From the NCBI RefSeq assembly GCF_018882385.1, contig NZ_JACVON010000001.1, positions 108,942-172,941 of the forward strand: DNA of 64,000 bases, given 5' to 3'. Numbering within the stretch: position 1 is the stretch's first letter; every line of letters begins with the position of its first letter. A program made the position numbers and the translations under genes. The notes under the pieces were generated by a model that did no database searches, was not told the origin of the DNA, and saw only the letters and a program-made list of their open reading frames with translations. Positions 56,085 to 64,000 of the stretch are shown here, in pieces. This stretch comes from Polynucleobacter sp. 30F-ANTBAC. Lineage in GTDB: Bacteria > Pseudomonadota > Gammaproteobacteria > Burkholderiales > Burkholderiaceae.

Positions 56085-56575
56085 GCGTTTCTTCATTTCC
56101 ATTTCGCGTTGGCCAAGGCTACGACCTTCATGCTTTAGTCGAGAACCGCGACTTAATTCTTGGTGGCGTAAAAATCCCTCATACTCACGGTTTGTTGGGG
56201 CACTCGGATGCTGATGCGTTATTGCATGCCATCACGGACGCTCTATTGGGTGCAGCTGCCTTGGGTGATATTGGTCGTCATTTCCCGGATACGGATCCAA
56301 AGTACAAAGGCGCTGATAGCCGTGTTTTACTTCAAGCAACGGTGAAACTGGTTCAGTCTGCCGGTTATCAAGTGGGTAATGTGGATGCCACAATCATTTG
56401 TCAGGCACCCAAGATGGCACCTCATATCCCAGCAATGATTAATCACATCGCCGCAGATCTGGGTATTGACTCCCATCAAGTGAACGTTAAAGCAAAAACC
56501 AATGAGGGCTTAGGCCACCTGGGACGAGGTGAGGGTATTGCGGTGCAAGCCATCGTGATGCTCTATCAGAGTTAG
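56081..56575 (+). CDS. ispF: 2-C-methyl-D-erythritol 2,4-cyclodiphosphate synthase
   Basis: A 164-residue MEP-pathway enzyme that forms the cyclic diphosphate. The metal site is visible as [10 protein letters not shown] (Asp-x-His) and [31 protein letters not shown] and [15 protein letters not shown] follow. ATG 56081 overlaps the ispD stop; a longer upstream frame is a shadow. A terminator follows. Confidence 0.96.
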   Translation: MSVSSFPFRVGQGYDLHALVENRDLILGGVKIPHTHGLLGHSDADALLHAITDALLGAAALGDIGRHFPDTDPKYKGADSRVLLQATVKLVQSAGYQVGNVDATIICQAPKMAPHIPAMINHIAADLGIDSHQVNVKAKTNEGLGHLGRGEGIAVQAIVMLYQS

Positions 56576-56590
56576 ATCCAAGGACCAAAT

Positions 56591-56623
56591 AAAAAAGCGC
56601 TCTAAATTAGAGCGCTTTTTTTG
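56591..56623. terminator. Bidirectional terminator
   Basis: AAAAAAGCGCTCTAA / TTAGAGCGCTTTTTTT, between the convergent ispF and FKBP genes. Confidence 0.92.
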
Positions 56624-56656
56624 ACTTAGCTTACTAAGCCATTAACTGATTAGCAA

Positions 56657-57004
56657 TTAAACCGCTAAAAGTTCTACTTCAAATAGAAGCGTTGCATTTG
56701 GTGGAATCACGCCACCAGCACCTGATGCGCCGTAGCCTAATTCAGCAGGGATTACTAAACGACGTGTGCCGCCGATTTTCATACCCTGAACACCTTCATC
56801 CCAACCACGAATGACCATGCCGCCACCTAATGGGAACTCAAATGGATCATTGCGATCTTTACTGGAATCAAACTTTTGACCAGCTTGACCATTCTCATAG
56901 AGCCAGCCAGTGTAGTGAACTGTAACGTAATTGCCTTTTTTAGCTTCTTCGCCAGAACCAACAACTGTATCTTCGTACTGCAAACCTGATGGGGTCGTAA
57001 TCAT
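56657..57004 (-). CDS. FKBP-type peptidyl-prolyl isomerase
   Basis: A 115-residue single-domain FKBP with no signal peptide, so probably cytoplasmic. The fold is complete: VTVHYTGWL, FDSSKDRNDPFEFPLG, VIRGWDEGVQGMKIGG, RLVIPAELGYG and IPPNATLLFEVELL. Aromatic pocket residues (Tyr, Phe, Trp) are present. It follows mscL by 9 bp on the same strand, presumably in one transcript. Confidence 0.94.
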   Translation of the reverse strand: MITTPSGLQYEDTVVGSGEEAKKGNYVTVHYTGWLYENGQAGQKFDSSKDRNDPFEFPLGGGMVIRGWDEGVQGMKIGGTRRLVIPAELGYGASGAGGVIPPNATLLFEVELLAV

Positions 57005-57013
57005 TTTGATTCC

Positions 57014-57448
57014 TTATTTTTTAAGACTATCTCGAATTTCTCTGAGTAACTGAATATCTTCTGGCACCGGAGGAATTTCAGTAGCGGCGTCAGCTTCATC
57101 CTGAAGTTTAATGCGATTAATGATTTTGACCATTTGAAAAATAATGAAAGCCAAAATCACAAAGTTCAAAGTGATGGTCAAAAAGTTGCCATAAGCAAAA
57201 AGAGGGACGCCTGCTTTTTTGAGAGCATCGAGCGTGCGGGGCACATTCTCAGGAACCGTGCCCAAAACCACAAAAAGGTTTGAAAAGTCTAATTTGCCAC
57301 CAATTAGCCAAGCCACAATAGGCATAAAGACATCGCCAACCACAGAATCAACGATTTTTCCGAAAGCGCCACCGATAATCACGCCAACCGCCAAGTCAAT
57401 CACATTGCCTCGAACAGCAAAAGCGCGGAATTCTTGAATCATTTTCAT
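57014..57448 (-). CDS. mscL: Large-conductance mechanosensitive channel
   Basis: A 144-residue channel that opens under membrane tension to release osmolytes. The N-terminal amphipathic helix and pore helix are visible ([32 protein letters not shown]), with a periplasmic loop and the second helix [22 protein letters not shown]-terminal charged helix ([13 protein letters not shown]) forms the cytoplasmic bundle. The FKBP gene is just downstream. Confidence 0.95.
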   Translation of the reverse strand: MKMIQEFRAFAVRGNVIDLAVGVIIGGAFGKIVDSVVGDVFMPIVAWLIGGKLDFSNLFVVLGTVPENVPRTLDALKKAGVPLFAYGNFLTITLNFVILAFIIFQMVKIINRIKLQDEADAATEIPPVPEDIQLLREIRDSLKK

Positions 57449-57736
57449 AGGGTGACCTTTAAGCTCAAATATTGGAAAAACGCTATTTTGACATCATAAA
57501 GCCCAACAGATGATTCACTATAGGGCCAATAAGTTTTAGGGCTTGGAACCTAAATAGCATTGAGATGTTAAAGGCATTCAAGCTAAGTCATTGATTTATC
57601 GGGATTAGGGCAAACTGGAATGCCGCTATTCTTGCGCTCTCATGTAGAATAGTGAGCTTTTGTGATGTACTACTCAAGGTGGCAGGTCGATCTTTGGCTC
57701 TGCCCCTATTTTAATAAGCTTAAACGGGATACCAGC

Positions 57737-59071
57737 ATGTCTGTAACGATTGAAAACCTCGGCAATTTAGACCGCAAAATTACTATCAGCTTTCCAAAAG
57801 CCGATACAGCTCAGGCTCGCACTGCGCGCTTACAAAAATTATCTAAGACCGTCAAAATGGCTGGATTCCGTCCAGGCAAAGTGCCCATGAAGATGGTTGA
57901 AGCACAGTACGGTATGCAAGTGGATTTTGAGGCGCAATTTGATCACGCCACGAACCTTTTCTATGACATCGTTAAAAAACAAGAATTAAAGATTGCTGGT
58001 CAACCAAGTCTTGAGCCAAAGAGTGACATGACTGCTGATCCAGTGGTTTATGACGCTAAATTTGAAGTGTTCCCTGAAGTAAAGATGGGTGACCTCAGCA
58101 AAGCAGAAATCACACGTTATGCAACAGAAGTGAATGATGCTGAAATTGATAAGACATTAGAAGTGCTTCGCAAACAACGTGTTCACTTTCACACACGTGG
58201 CGAAGAAAGTGCTCACGGTAACGGCGGTGCCAACACAGCGGCTCAAACCGGTGACCAGGTAACCGTTGATTTCGTAGGTAAAATCGATGGCGTTGAGTTT
58301 GCTGGTGGTAAAGCTGAGAACTTCACATTTGTATTGGGTGAAGGTCGCATGTTGCCTGAGTTTGAAACAGCGTCTCTAGGTCTTAAAGCAGGTGAGTCTA
58401 AAGTGTTCCCATTAGCTTTCCCAGCCGATTATCAGGGTAAAGAGGTGGCTGGTAAGACAGCCGATTTCACAGTCACAATGAAAAAAGTGGAATGGCCACA
58501 TTTGCCAGAAGTAAATGATGAATTTGCTAAATCACTTGGTGTTGCTGAAGGCGTTGCCAAAATGCGTGAAGAGGTTCGTACGAACTTAACACGTGAAGTG
58601 AAGCGTCGCACACAGACTTTATTAAAGAGCCAAGTGATGGAATCTTTAACAAAGATTTGTGAGTTAGATGTTCCTAAAGGTTTAGCGGCACAAGAACAAG
58701 AGCGTTTGATTGCGAATGCACGTCAGGACTTGGCAGCTCGCGGTATTCCAAATGCTAAAGATGCACCGATTCCTGCTGAATTGTTTACAGCACAAGCAGA
58801 GCAGCGTGTGAAGTTGGGCTTGATCTTGAACGAATTGGTGAAACAACAGAAATTAGAAGCTAAGCCAGAGCAGATCAAAGCAGAAATCGAAGAGCAATCT
58901 TCTAGCTACGAAGATCCTAAAGAAGTGATGCGTTGGTACTACAGTGATCCAAAGCGTTTGGCAGATGTCGAAGCCTTGGTTCTTGAGAATAACGTAGTCG
59001 CTTATGTGAGCAGTTTAGCCAAGGTAACTGAAAAAGCAGTAAGCTTTGAGGAATTAAGTCAGGTTCAGTAA
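57737..59071 (+). CDS. tig: Trigger factor
   Basis: A 444-residue ribosome-bound chaperone. The ribosome-binding N-terminal domain contains the signature near [12 protein letters not shown]. The FKBP-like isomerase domain is at about 160-250 ([33 protein letters not shown]) and the C-terminal helical chaperone domain follows. ATG 57737 gives the normal N-terminus; a frame extending to 57662 is rejected. clpP follows after 41 bp. Confidence 0.96.
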   Translation: MSVTIENLGNLDRKITISFPKADTAQARTARLQKLSKTVKMAGFRPGKVPMKMVEAQYGMQVDFEAQFDHATNLFYDIVKKQELKIAGQPSLEPKSDMTADPVVYDAKFEVFPEVKMGDLSKAEITRYATEVNDAEIDKTLEVLRKQRVHFHTRGEESAHGNGGANTAAQTGDQVTVDFVGKIDGVEFAGGKAENFTFVLGEGRMLPEFETASLGLKAGESKVFPLAFPADYQGKEVAGKTADFTVTMKKVEWPHLPEVNDEFAKSLGVAEGVAKMREEVRTNLTREVKRRTQTLLKSQVMESLTKICELDVPKGLAAQEQERLIANARQDLAARGIPNAKDAPIPAELFTAQAEQRVKLGLILNELVKQQKLEAKPEQIKAEIEEQSSSYEDPKEVMRWYYSDPKRLADVEALVLENNVVAYVSSLAKVTEKAVSFEELSQVQ

Positions 59072-59112
59072 TTGCTGAATCAAACCAAAGAATCCCAGGA
59101 GACGACAAAGAT

Positions 59113-59733
59113 ATGAACAACACTTTTAACAGCGCACTAGACACTCAAGCTTTGGGCATGGTTCCGATGGTTGTAGAAACATCTGGTCGTGGTGAGCGTG
59201 CTTATGATATTTATTCACGCTTATTAAAAGAGCGTGTTGTTTTCTTGGTGGGTGAGGTGAATGATCAAACCGCTAATGTGGTGATTGCTCAGTTACTTTT
59301 CTTGGAAAGTGAAAACCCAGAGAAAGACATTTCTTTGTACATCAACTCTCCTGGTGGTTCTGTTTCAGCTGGCTTAGCGATTTATGACACGATGCAATTC
59401 ATCAAGCCAGATGTGAGCACCTTGTGCATGGGCATGGCTGCCAGCATGGGCGCATTCTTGTTATCAGCGGGTGCTAAAGGCAAGCGTTTCTCATTGCCAA
59501 ATTCACGTGTGATGATTCATCAGCCTTTGGGTGGTGCGCGTGGTCAGGCTTCTGATATTGAAATTCAAGCGCGTGAGATTCTTTATTTGCGTGAGCGTTT
59601 GAATCAAGTATTGGCAGATCGCACTGGTCAAACGATTGAAACAATTGCCAAAGATACGGATCGTGATAACTTCATGTCAGCCGAGCAAGCAAAAGAATAT
59701 GGCTTGATTGACCAAGTGATAGAGAAGCGTTAA
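59113..59733 (+). CDS. clpP: ATP-dependent Clp protease proteolytic subunit
   Basis: A 206-residue serine protease. The catalytic Ser is in [14 protein letters not shown] and the His in [17 protein letters not shown], with the Asp in a later helix. [19 protein letters not shown] is the substrate-binding strand. It assembles with the clpX product encoded 57 bp downstream. CAGGAGACG precedes the ATG at a longer spacing than usual. Order tig-clpP-clpX-lon is the conserved one. Confidence 0.97.
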   Translation: MNNTFNSALDTQALGMVPMVVETSGRGERAYDIYSRLLKERVVFLVGEVNDQTANVVIAQLLFLESENPEKDISLYINSPGGSVSAGLAIYDTMQFIKPDVSTLCMGMAASMGAFLLSAGAKGKRFSLPNSRVMIHQPLGGARGQASDIEIQAREILYLRERLNQVLADRTGQTIETIAKDTDRDNFMSAEQAKEYGLIDQVIEKR

Positions 59734-59790
59734 TCCAATAGCAACCTAGAAAATTGCAAAATAGAAAATAACAACAAAAAATAAACAGTT

Positions 59791-61080
59791 ATGAGTGAAA
59801 CAACGACGTCAACCGAGAAGCCACTTTTTTGTTCTTTCTGTGGAAAAAATCAGCACGAAGTTAAAAAGCTCATTGCTGGACCGAATGTCTTTATCTGTGA
59901 TGAGTGCATCGATTTATGTACGGACATCATCACGGAGGAAGCTGGTAAGGCGGTACAAGAGGGTGTTCGCGAAGATTTGCCAACGCCTCATGAAATTCGT
60001 GCCAGCTTAGATCAGTATGTGATCGGTCAAGATCATGCTAAAAAACAACTTGCTGTAGCGGTTTACAACCACTACAAGCGTTTAAAGCATATTGAAACAA
60101 CGGGTGCTGGCAAAAATAAAAAGACGGTTCACAACGGTGTTGAATTAGCTAAAAGTAACATTCTTTTGATCGGTCCGACAGGTTCCGGTAAAACATTATT
60201 AGCGCAAACATTAGCCAGACTATTGGATGTGCCCTTTGTGATTGCTGACGCTACCACCTTAACTGAAGCAGGGTACGTGGGTGAAGACGTTGAGGCGATT
60301 ATTCAGAAGTTATTGCAAGCGTGTGATTACGATAAAGATAAAGCACAGCGCGGCATTGTTTACATCGATGAGATCGATAAGATCTCTCGCAAGTCAGACA
60401 ACCCATCGATCACGCGCGACGTATCCGGTGAGGGTGTTCAGCAAGCTCTACTCAAACTCGTTGAAGGTACGATGGCTTCTGTACCACCACAAGGTGGCCG
60501 CAAACATCCTAACCAAGACTTCTTACAAGTCGATACGACGAATATTTTATTTATTTGCGGTGGTGCTTTTGACGGTTTAGAAAAAGTCATTCAGCAGCGC
60601 ACCGTGACTGCTGGTATCGGTTTTGGTGCTCAGGTACGTGGCAAAGACGATCGTTCTATTTCAGAGTTGCTAAAAGAAGTACAAACGGAAGACTTGATCA
60701 AGTTTGGTTTGATTCCAGAATTGATTGGTCGTTTACCGGTTGTAGCCACACTGACTCAATTGGATGAAGCGGCACTGATCCAAATCTTGACCGAACCTAA
60801 CAATGCTCTTGTGAAGCAATACCAAGCTTTACTCGATATGGAAGGTGTGGAGCTTGAGATTCGTGAAAACGCTTTAGGTGCGATTGCTAAAAAGGCGATT
60901 GCTCGTAAAACCGGTGCCCGTGGTCTTCGTTCTATCATCGAACATGCCTTGATGGATGTGATGTACGACTTACCAAGTCTTGAAAATGTGAAGCGCGTAG
61001 TGATTGATGAGAACACCATCAACGGTGACGGTAAACCTTTGATGCTTTACCAAGAAGCATCAGAGAAACTTGCTTCTTAA
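59791..61080 (+). CDS. clpX: ATP-dependent Clp protease ATP-binding subunit
   Basis: A 429-residue AAA+ unfoldase. The N-terminal C4 zinc domain has [11 protein letters not shown] and ICDECIDLC. Walker A is [12 protein letters not shown], Walker [11 protein letters not shown], followed by the [24 protein letters not shown] region and sensor-2 [10 protein letters not shown]. It feeds substrates to ClpP. The gene normally precedes lon directly; here a toxin-antitoxin pair on the opposite strand intervenes. Confidence 0.97.
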   Translation: MSETTTSTEKPLFCSFCGKNQHEVKKLIAGPNVFICDECIDLCTDIITEEAGKAVQEGVREDLPTPHEIRASLDQYVIGQDHAKKQLAVAVYNHYKRLKHIETTGAGKNKKTVHNGVELAKSNILLIGPTGSGKTLLAQTLARLLDVPFVIADATTLTEAGYVGEDVEAIIQKLLQACDYDKDKAQRGIVYIDEIDKISRKSDNPSITRDVSGEGVQQALLKLVEGTMASVPPQGGRKHPNQDFLQVDTTNILFICGGAFDGLEKVIQQRTVTAGIGFGAQVRGKDDRSISELLKEVQTEDLIKFGLIPELIGRLPVVATLTQLDEAALIQILTEPNNALVKQYQALLDMEGVELEIRENALGAIAKKAIARKTGARGLRSIIEHALMDVMYDLPSLENVKRVVIDENTINGDGKPLMLYQEASEKLAS

Positions 61081-61085
61081 ACTAA

Positions 61086-61379
61086 TTATGAGGAGATAGG
61101 TCTAAGACTTAGTCTTAAACCTAATGCTTTAAATACTTTTAGTACAGTTGAGAATTCTGGGTTGCCGTTATCGGTCAATGCTTTGTACAAACCCTCACGA
61201 CTGATACCTGTCTCCTTTGCTAGCTGTGTCATTCCTCTAGCTTTAGCTATAACACCCAATGCATGTGTAATTAATTGAGGATCTCCATCCTCAAAGCATG
61301 CTTCCAAATAGTTGCTGATATCGATTTCTGTTTTTAATAATTCAGCGCTATCCCACTTAGTTAATATTTCTTTTGCCAT
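61086..61379 (-). CDS. HigA-like antitoxin (addiction module antidote)
   Basis: A 97-residue antitoxin of the putative addiction module antidote family. The N-terminus (SAELLKTEIDISNYLEACFEDGDP) is typical, and the C-terminal HTH is RGMTQLAKETGISREGLYKALTDNGNPEFSTVLKVFKALG. It lies 9 bp downstream of its toxin gene on the same strand, with the toxin first as in higBA. It converges with clpX, with only 5 bp between the stops. Confidence 0.93.
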   Translation of the reverse strand: MAKEILTKWDSAELLKTEIDISNYLEACFEDGDPQLITHALGVIAKARGMTQLAKETGISREGLYKALTDNGNPEFSTVLKVFKALGLRLSLRPISS

Positions 61380-61388
61380 AAGTTGCTC

Positions 61389-61679
61389 CTAAATTTCTTT
61401 TGATAACTTGATTGCGAGCTTGATATCTTTACTTTGCGTTGTTTTATCTCCGCCTGCCAATAGGACGATGATTTCTTTTCCACTCTTCATAAAATAAACT
61501 CTGTAGCCAGGGCCATAATGAATGCGTAATTCAAACAAACCAGACTCAATCGTTGAACAGTCTCCGAAGTGGCCTAACTCTAGTCTGTCTAGTCTTACTT
61601 GAATCCTGGCTTTACCTTTTAAGTCTTTTAGATCGAGTAGCCATTTATGAAATTTTCTTGTCTTTAGTATAGTCACCAT
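61389..61679 (-). CDS. RelE/HigB-like toxin (addiction module killer protein)
   Basis: A 96-residue RelE-superfamily toxin of the small addiction-module killer family. Features are KFHKWLLDLKDLKGKARIQVRLDRLELG and the C-terminal strands with ELRIHYGPGYRVYFMKSGKEIIVLLAGGDKTTQSKDI. The Arg, Tyr and the C-terminal Lys cluster match RNase-type RelE toxins. ATG 61679 is used; GTG 61676 is better spaced from GAGG. Its gene precedes the HigA-like antitoxin by 9 bp. Confidence 0.93.
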   Translation of the reverse strand: MVTILKTRKFHKWLLDLKDLKGKARIQVRLDRLELGHFGDCSTIESGLFELRIHYGPGYRVYFMKSGKEIIVLLAGGDKTTQSKDIKLAIKLSKEI

Positions 61680-61688
61680 TCCTCAAAC

Positions 61689-61706
61689 TGTAAACTATGG
61701 TTGACA
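61689..61706. promoter_or_regulatory. Candidate operator of the toxin-antitoxin pair
   Basis: TGTAAAC (61689-61695) and GTTGACA (61700-61706) form an inverted repeat with one mismatch around TATG, 10 bp upstream of the toxin start. On the minus strand TTGTCA (61715-61710) and TACAGT (61692-61687) with a 17-bp spacer may be the overlapped promoter. Confidence 0.4.
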
Positions 61707-61849
61707 ATTTGACAATCTATTTATGAAAAACATAATTAAATTGAGGTCATTTCATTACCCAAAGTAAATAAACCAATAAACAAAAAGTTCATTGAGAATA
61801 AAAATTCATCAAAAAAAACCATTTTTTAGTAAATTTCTTCACTTTTACC

Positions 61850-61877
61850 CTTGTTTTTGATCAAAACAGACCCAAAT
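61850..61877 (+). promoter_or_regulatory. Weak heat-shock-like promoter of lon
   Basis: CTTGTT (61850-61855) and CCCAAAT (61871-61877) are 15 bp apart and partly match the sigma-32 consensus (CTTGAA, CCCCATNT). They lie about 50 nt upstream of the lon start. Only a partial match. Confidence 0.3.
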
Positions 61878-61929
61878 TAGATGTATTCTTACCTTGTAGG
61901 AAATTACAAACACAATTTGGAGATTAACC

Positions 61930-64000
61930 ATGCCTGGTGACTTGTTACTTCCTTCTGAACCCATCCAACTGCCTTTGTTGCCGTTGAGAGATGTGGTGGT
62001 GTTCCCGCACATGGTCATTCCATTGTTCGTGGGTCGCCCAAAATCGATTAAAGCTCTTGAAGCTGCTATGGAAAGTGGCAAAAGTGTCCTATTAGTGGCT
62101 CAAAAGACCGCTGCCAAGGATGAGCCTGAAGTAGAGGACTTGTATACAGTTGGTTGTATTGCAAAGATTCTGCAAATGCTCAAACTACCTGACGGTACCG
62201 TGAAGGTGCTCGTTGAAGGTACGCAGCGTGCTGATGTGAGCCATGTTGAGGATAGCTTGGAGTATTTCATGTGCGAAGCAACGCCACATGATTCTGTTTC
62301 ATCTGAGGTTCCTGAGATTGAGGCCTTGCGTCGTGCAGTGGTTTCTCAATTTGACCAATACGTCAAACTCAACAAGAAAATTCCTCAAGAAGTATTAGCT
62401 ACTTTGCAGGGCATTGATGATGCAGCTCGTTTGGCAGATACCATTTGTTCCCATTTGCCGATCAAGCTCGATCAAAAGCAACGTTTGCTCGAATTAGCAA
62501 CGGTGGTTGAGCGTTTAGAAGCGATCCTTGCTCACCTCGAGAGCGAAATTGACATCTTGCAAGTAGAAAAACGTATCCGTGGTCGCGTTAAGCGTCAGAT
62601 GGAGAAGAGTCAGCGTGAGTACTATTTGAATGAGCAAGTTAAAGCGATTCAAAAAGAACTAGGTGAAGGCGAAGACGGTGCGGATATCGAAGAACTCGAG
62701 AAACGTATCAAAGCTGCCAAGATGCCTAAAGAAGCGCAAAAAAAGGTGGATGGCGAAATGAAGAAGTTGAAGTTGATGTCTCCGATGTCAGCTGAAGCAT
62801 CTGTGGTGCGTAACTACATTGAGACCTTGACCAACTTACCTTGGAGAAAAAAGAGCAAAGTGAACAACGATCTCACCAATGCTGAAAAAGTATTGAATGA
62901 GGATCACTACGGTCTTGATAAGGTGAAAGAACGCATCTTGGAGTATCTCGCTGTTCAACAACGTGTTGATAAAGTGAAGGCACCAATTCTTTGTTTAGTT
63001 GGCCCTCCAGGTGTTGGTAAAACATCTCTCGGTCAATCGATTGCACGTGCGACCAATCGTAAGTTTGTGCGCATGGCCTTAGGTGGTGTGCGCGATGAAT
63101 CAGAGATCCGTGGTCACCGCCGTACTTACATTGGTTCCATGCCTGGCAAGATCTTATCGAGCTTGACCAAGGTGGGAGTGCGTAACCCATTGTTCTTGTT
63201 GGATGAGATTGACAAGATGGGGATGGACTTCCGTGGGGATCCTGCGAGTGCGATGCTTGAAGTTTTAGATCCAGAGCAAAACCATACCTTCCAAGATCAC
63301 TACGTTGAAGTTGATTACGACTTATCTGACGTGATGTTCGTGGCAACCTCTAATTCATTAAATATTCCAGGTCCGTTATTGGATCGTATGGAAGTGATTC
63401 GTTTAGCGGGTTATACCGAAGATGAAAAAACCCATATTGCAATGAGTTACTTGATGCCAAAACAGATCAAGGGCAACGGTTTGAAGGATGGCGAAATCAT
63501 CATCGAAGAATCTGCGATCCGCGACATTATTCGTTACTACACCCGTGAAGCAGGCGTGCGTGCTCTTGAGCGAGAAATTAGTAAAATCTGCCGTAAGGTC
63601 GTGAAGCTATTGCTGTTGAAAAAAGAGGCTGCACCGATCAAAGTCGATGGCTCTAATCTAGATAAGTTCTTGTCTGTGCGCCGTTATGACTTTGGCTTAG
63701 CGGCTAAAGAGAATCAAGTGGGGCAGGTGACTGGTTTGGCTTGGACAGAAGTCGGTGGCGATCTACTAACGATTGAAGCTGCTGTGATGCCAGGTAAAGG
63801 CAACACCATCCGTACCGGCTCTTTGGGTGATGTGATGAAAGAATCAGTGGAAGCTGCTCGTTCTGTGGTTCGTTCACGTGGTCGTAAATTGGGTATTTCT
63901 GAAGAAGCATTTGAAAAGAAAGATCTTCATATCCACTTCCCAGAAGGTGCTACACCTAAAGATGGTCCATCCGCCGGTATTGCGATTACAACCGCTTTGG
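61930..64000 (+). CDS. lon: ATP-dependent Lon protease, partial (3' end outside window)
   Basis: The first 690 residues of an approximately 800-residue AAA+ serine protease are visible, with no stop before the window edge. The LON substrate domain opens with LPLLPLRDVVVFPHMVIPLFVG. A coiled coil lies at about 190-260. Walker A is VGPPGVGKTSLGQ, Walker B PLFLLDEIDKM, and the protease domain includes the catalytic Ser in TPKDGPSAGIAITTA. TTGGAGA lies before the ATG. Lon and ClpXP degrade antitoxins, which is notable given the pair just upstream. Confidence 0.96.
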   Translation, partial: MPGDLLLPSEPIQLPLLPLRDVVVFPHMVIPLFVGRPKSIKALEAAMESGKSVLLVAQKTAAKDEPEVEDLYTVGCIAKILQMLKLPDGTVKVLVEGTQRADVSHVEDSLEYFMCEATPHDSVSSEVPEIEALRRAVVSQFDQYVKLNKKIPQEVLATLQGIDDAARLADTICSHLPIKLDQKQRLLELATVVERLEAILAHLESEIDILQVEKRIRGRVKRQMEKSQREYYLNEQVKAIQKELGEGEDGADIEELEKRIKAAKMPKEAQKKVDGEMKKLKLMSPMSAEASVVRNYIETLTNLPWRKKSKVNNDLTNAEKVLNEDHYGLDKVKERILEYLAVQQRVDKVKAPILCLVGPPGVGKTSLGQSIARATNRKFVRMALGGVRDESEIRGHRRTYIGSMPGKILSSLTKVGVRNPLFLLDEIDKMGMDFRGDPASAMLEVLDPEQNHTFQDHYVEVDYDLSDVMFVATSNSLNIPGPLLDRMEVIRLAGYTEDEKTHIAMSYLMPKQIKGNGLKDGEIIIEESAIRDIIRYYTREAGVRALEREISKICRKVVKLLLLKKEAAPIKVDGSNLDKFLSVRRYDFGLAAKENQVGQVTGLAWTEVGGDLLTIEAAVMPGKGNTIRTGSLGDVMKESVEAARSVVRSRGRKLGISEEAFEKKDLHIHFPEGATPKDGPSAGIAITTAL

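Noticed and set aside
62873-63346. 157-codon frame opposite lon
   Set aside because: Antisense to the Walker and sensor motifs of Lon; its composition is typical of an antisense shadow.

Overview
The window looks like a chromosome segment of a low-GC betaproteobacterium of the order Burkholderiales, most like Polynucleobacter or a near relative. The evidence is the gene content and order: phaC-phaB-phaR next to rimO, lplT divergent from alr, ispD-ispF beside mfd, tig-clpP-clpX-lon, and a complete propionyl-CoA to succinyl-CoA operon. The moderate GC content also fits. This is inferred from proteins I recognise; no database was searched.

Layout. 1-1000: the end of a secreted protein made of 48-bp coding repeats, a small lipoprotein and tRNA-Asn. 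1.0-6.2 kb: a DUF486 membrane protein, a GNAT acetyltransferase, and a minus-strand set that looks like thiamine uptake and salvage. That set is a DUF4743/NUDIX hydrolase, a PnuC-type transporter, a NadR-like P-loop kinase, and a TonB-dependent receptor behind a clear TPP riboswitch. 6.2-11.5 kb: a Rieske protein, a SemiSWEET, a lipoprotein, a DUF748 protein and a TAXI-type binding protein. 11.47-16.67 kb: a probable small integrated element at the 3' end of tRNA-Arg(CCT), carrying an autotransporter, an IalB-like protein and a tyrosine recombinase.

16.7-26.7 kb: an MFS transporter and a CaiB-type CoA-transferase, topoisomerase IV (parE, parC), an enoyl-CoA hydratase with RidA, two small c-type cytochromes and a GntR regulator. 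26.8-34.1 kb: methylmalonyl-CoA mutase, MeaB chaperone, propionyl-CoA carboxylase beta and alpha, and a VOC protein that is probably the epimerase. Together these convert propionyl-CoA to succinyl-CoA. 34.2-44.1 kb: a 56-residue small gene, malate synthase, tsaB, rimI, a HolD/UDG-like protein, TerC, lplT, alr, bamD, rluD and pgeF.

44.2-50.1 kb: polyhydroxyalkanoate synthesis (phaC, phaB, phaR, and a thiolase beyond rimO). 50.1-57.4 kb: a BrnT-type toxin with an XRE-type antitoxin, serB, mfd, ispD, ispF, an FKBP and mscL. 57.7-64.0 kb: tig, clpP, clpX, a HigBA-like toxin-antitoxin pair, and lon, which runs off the right edge.

The items most worth following up are the thiamine cluster with a kinase of unassigned substrate, the 5.2-kb tRNA-Arg element, the BrnT/XRE pair with a perfect 23-bp palindrome, the toxin-antitoxin pair between clpX and lon, the HolD/UDG-like protein after rimI, the 48-bp repeat protein at the left edge, and two small genes missed by a 60-residue cut-off.
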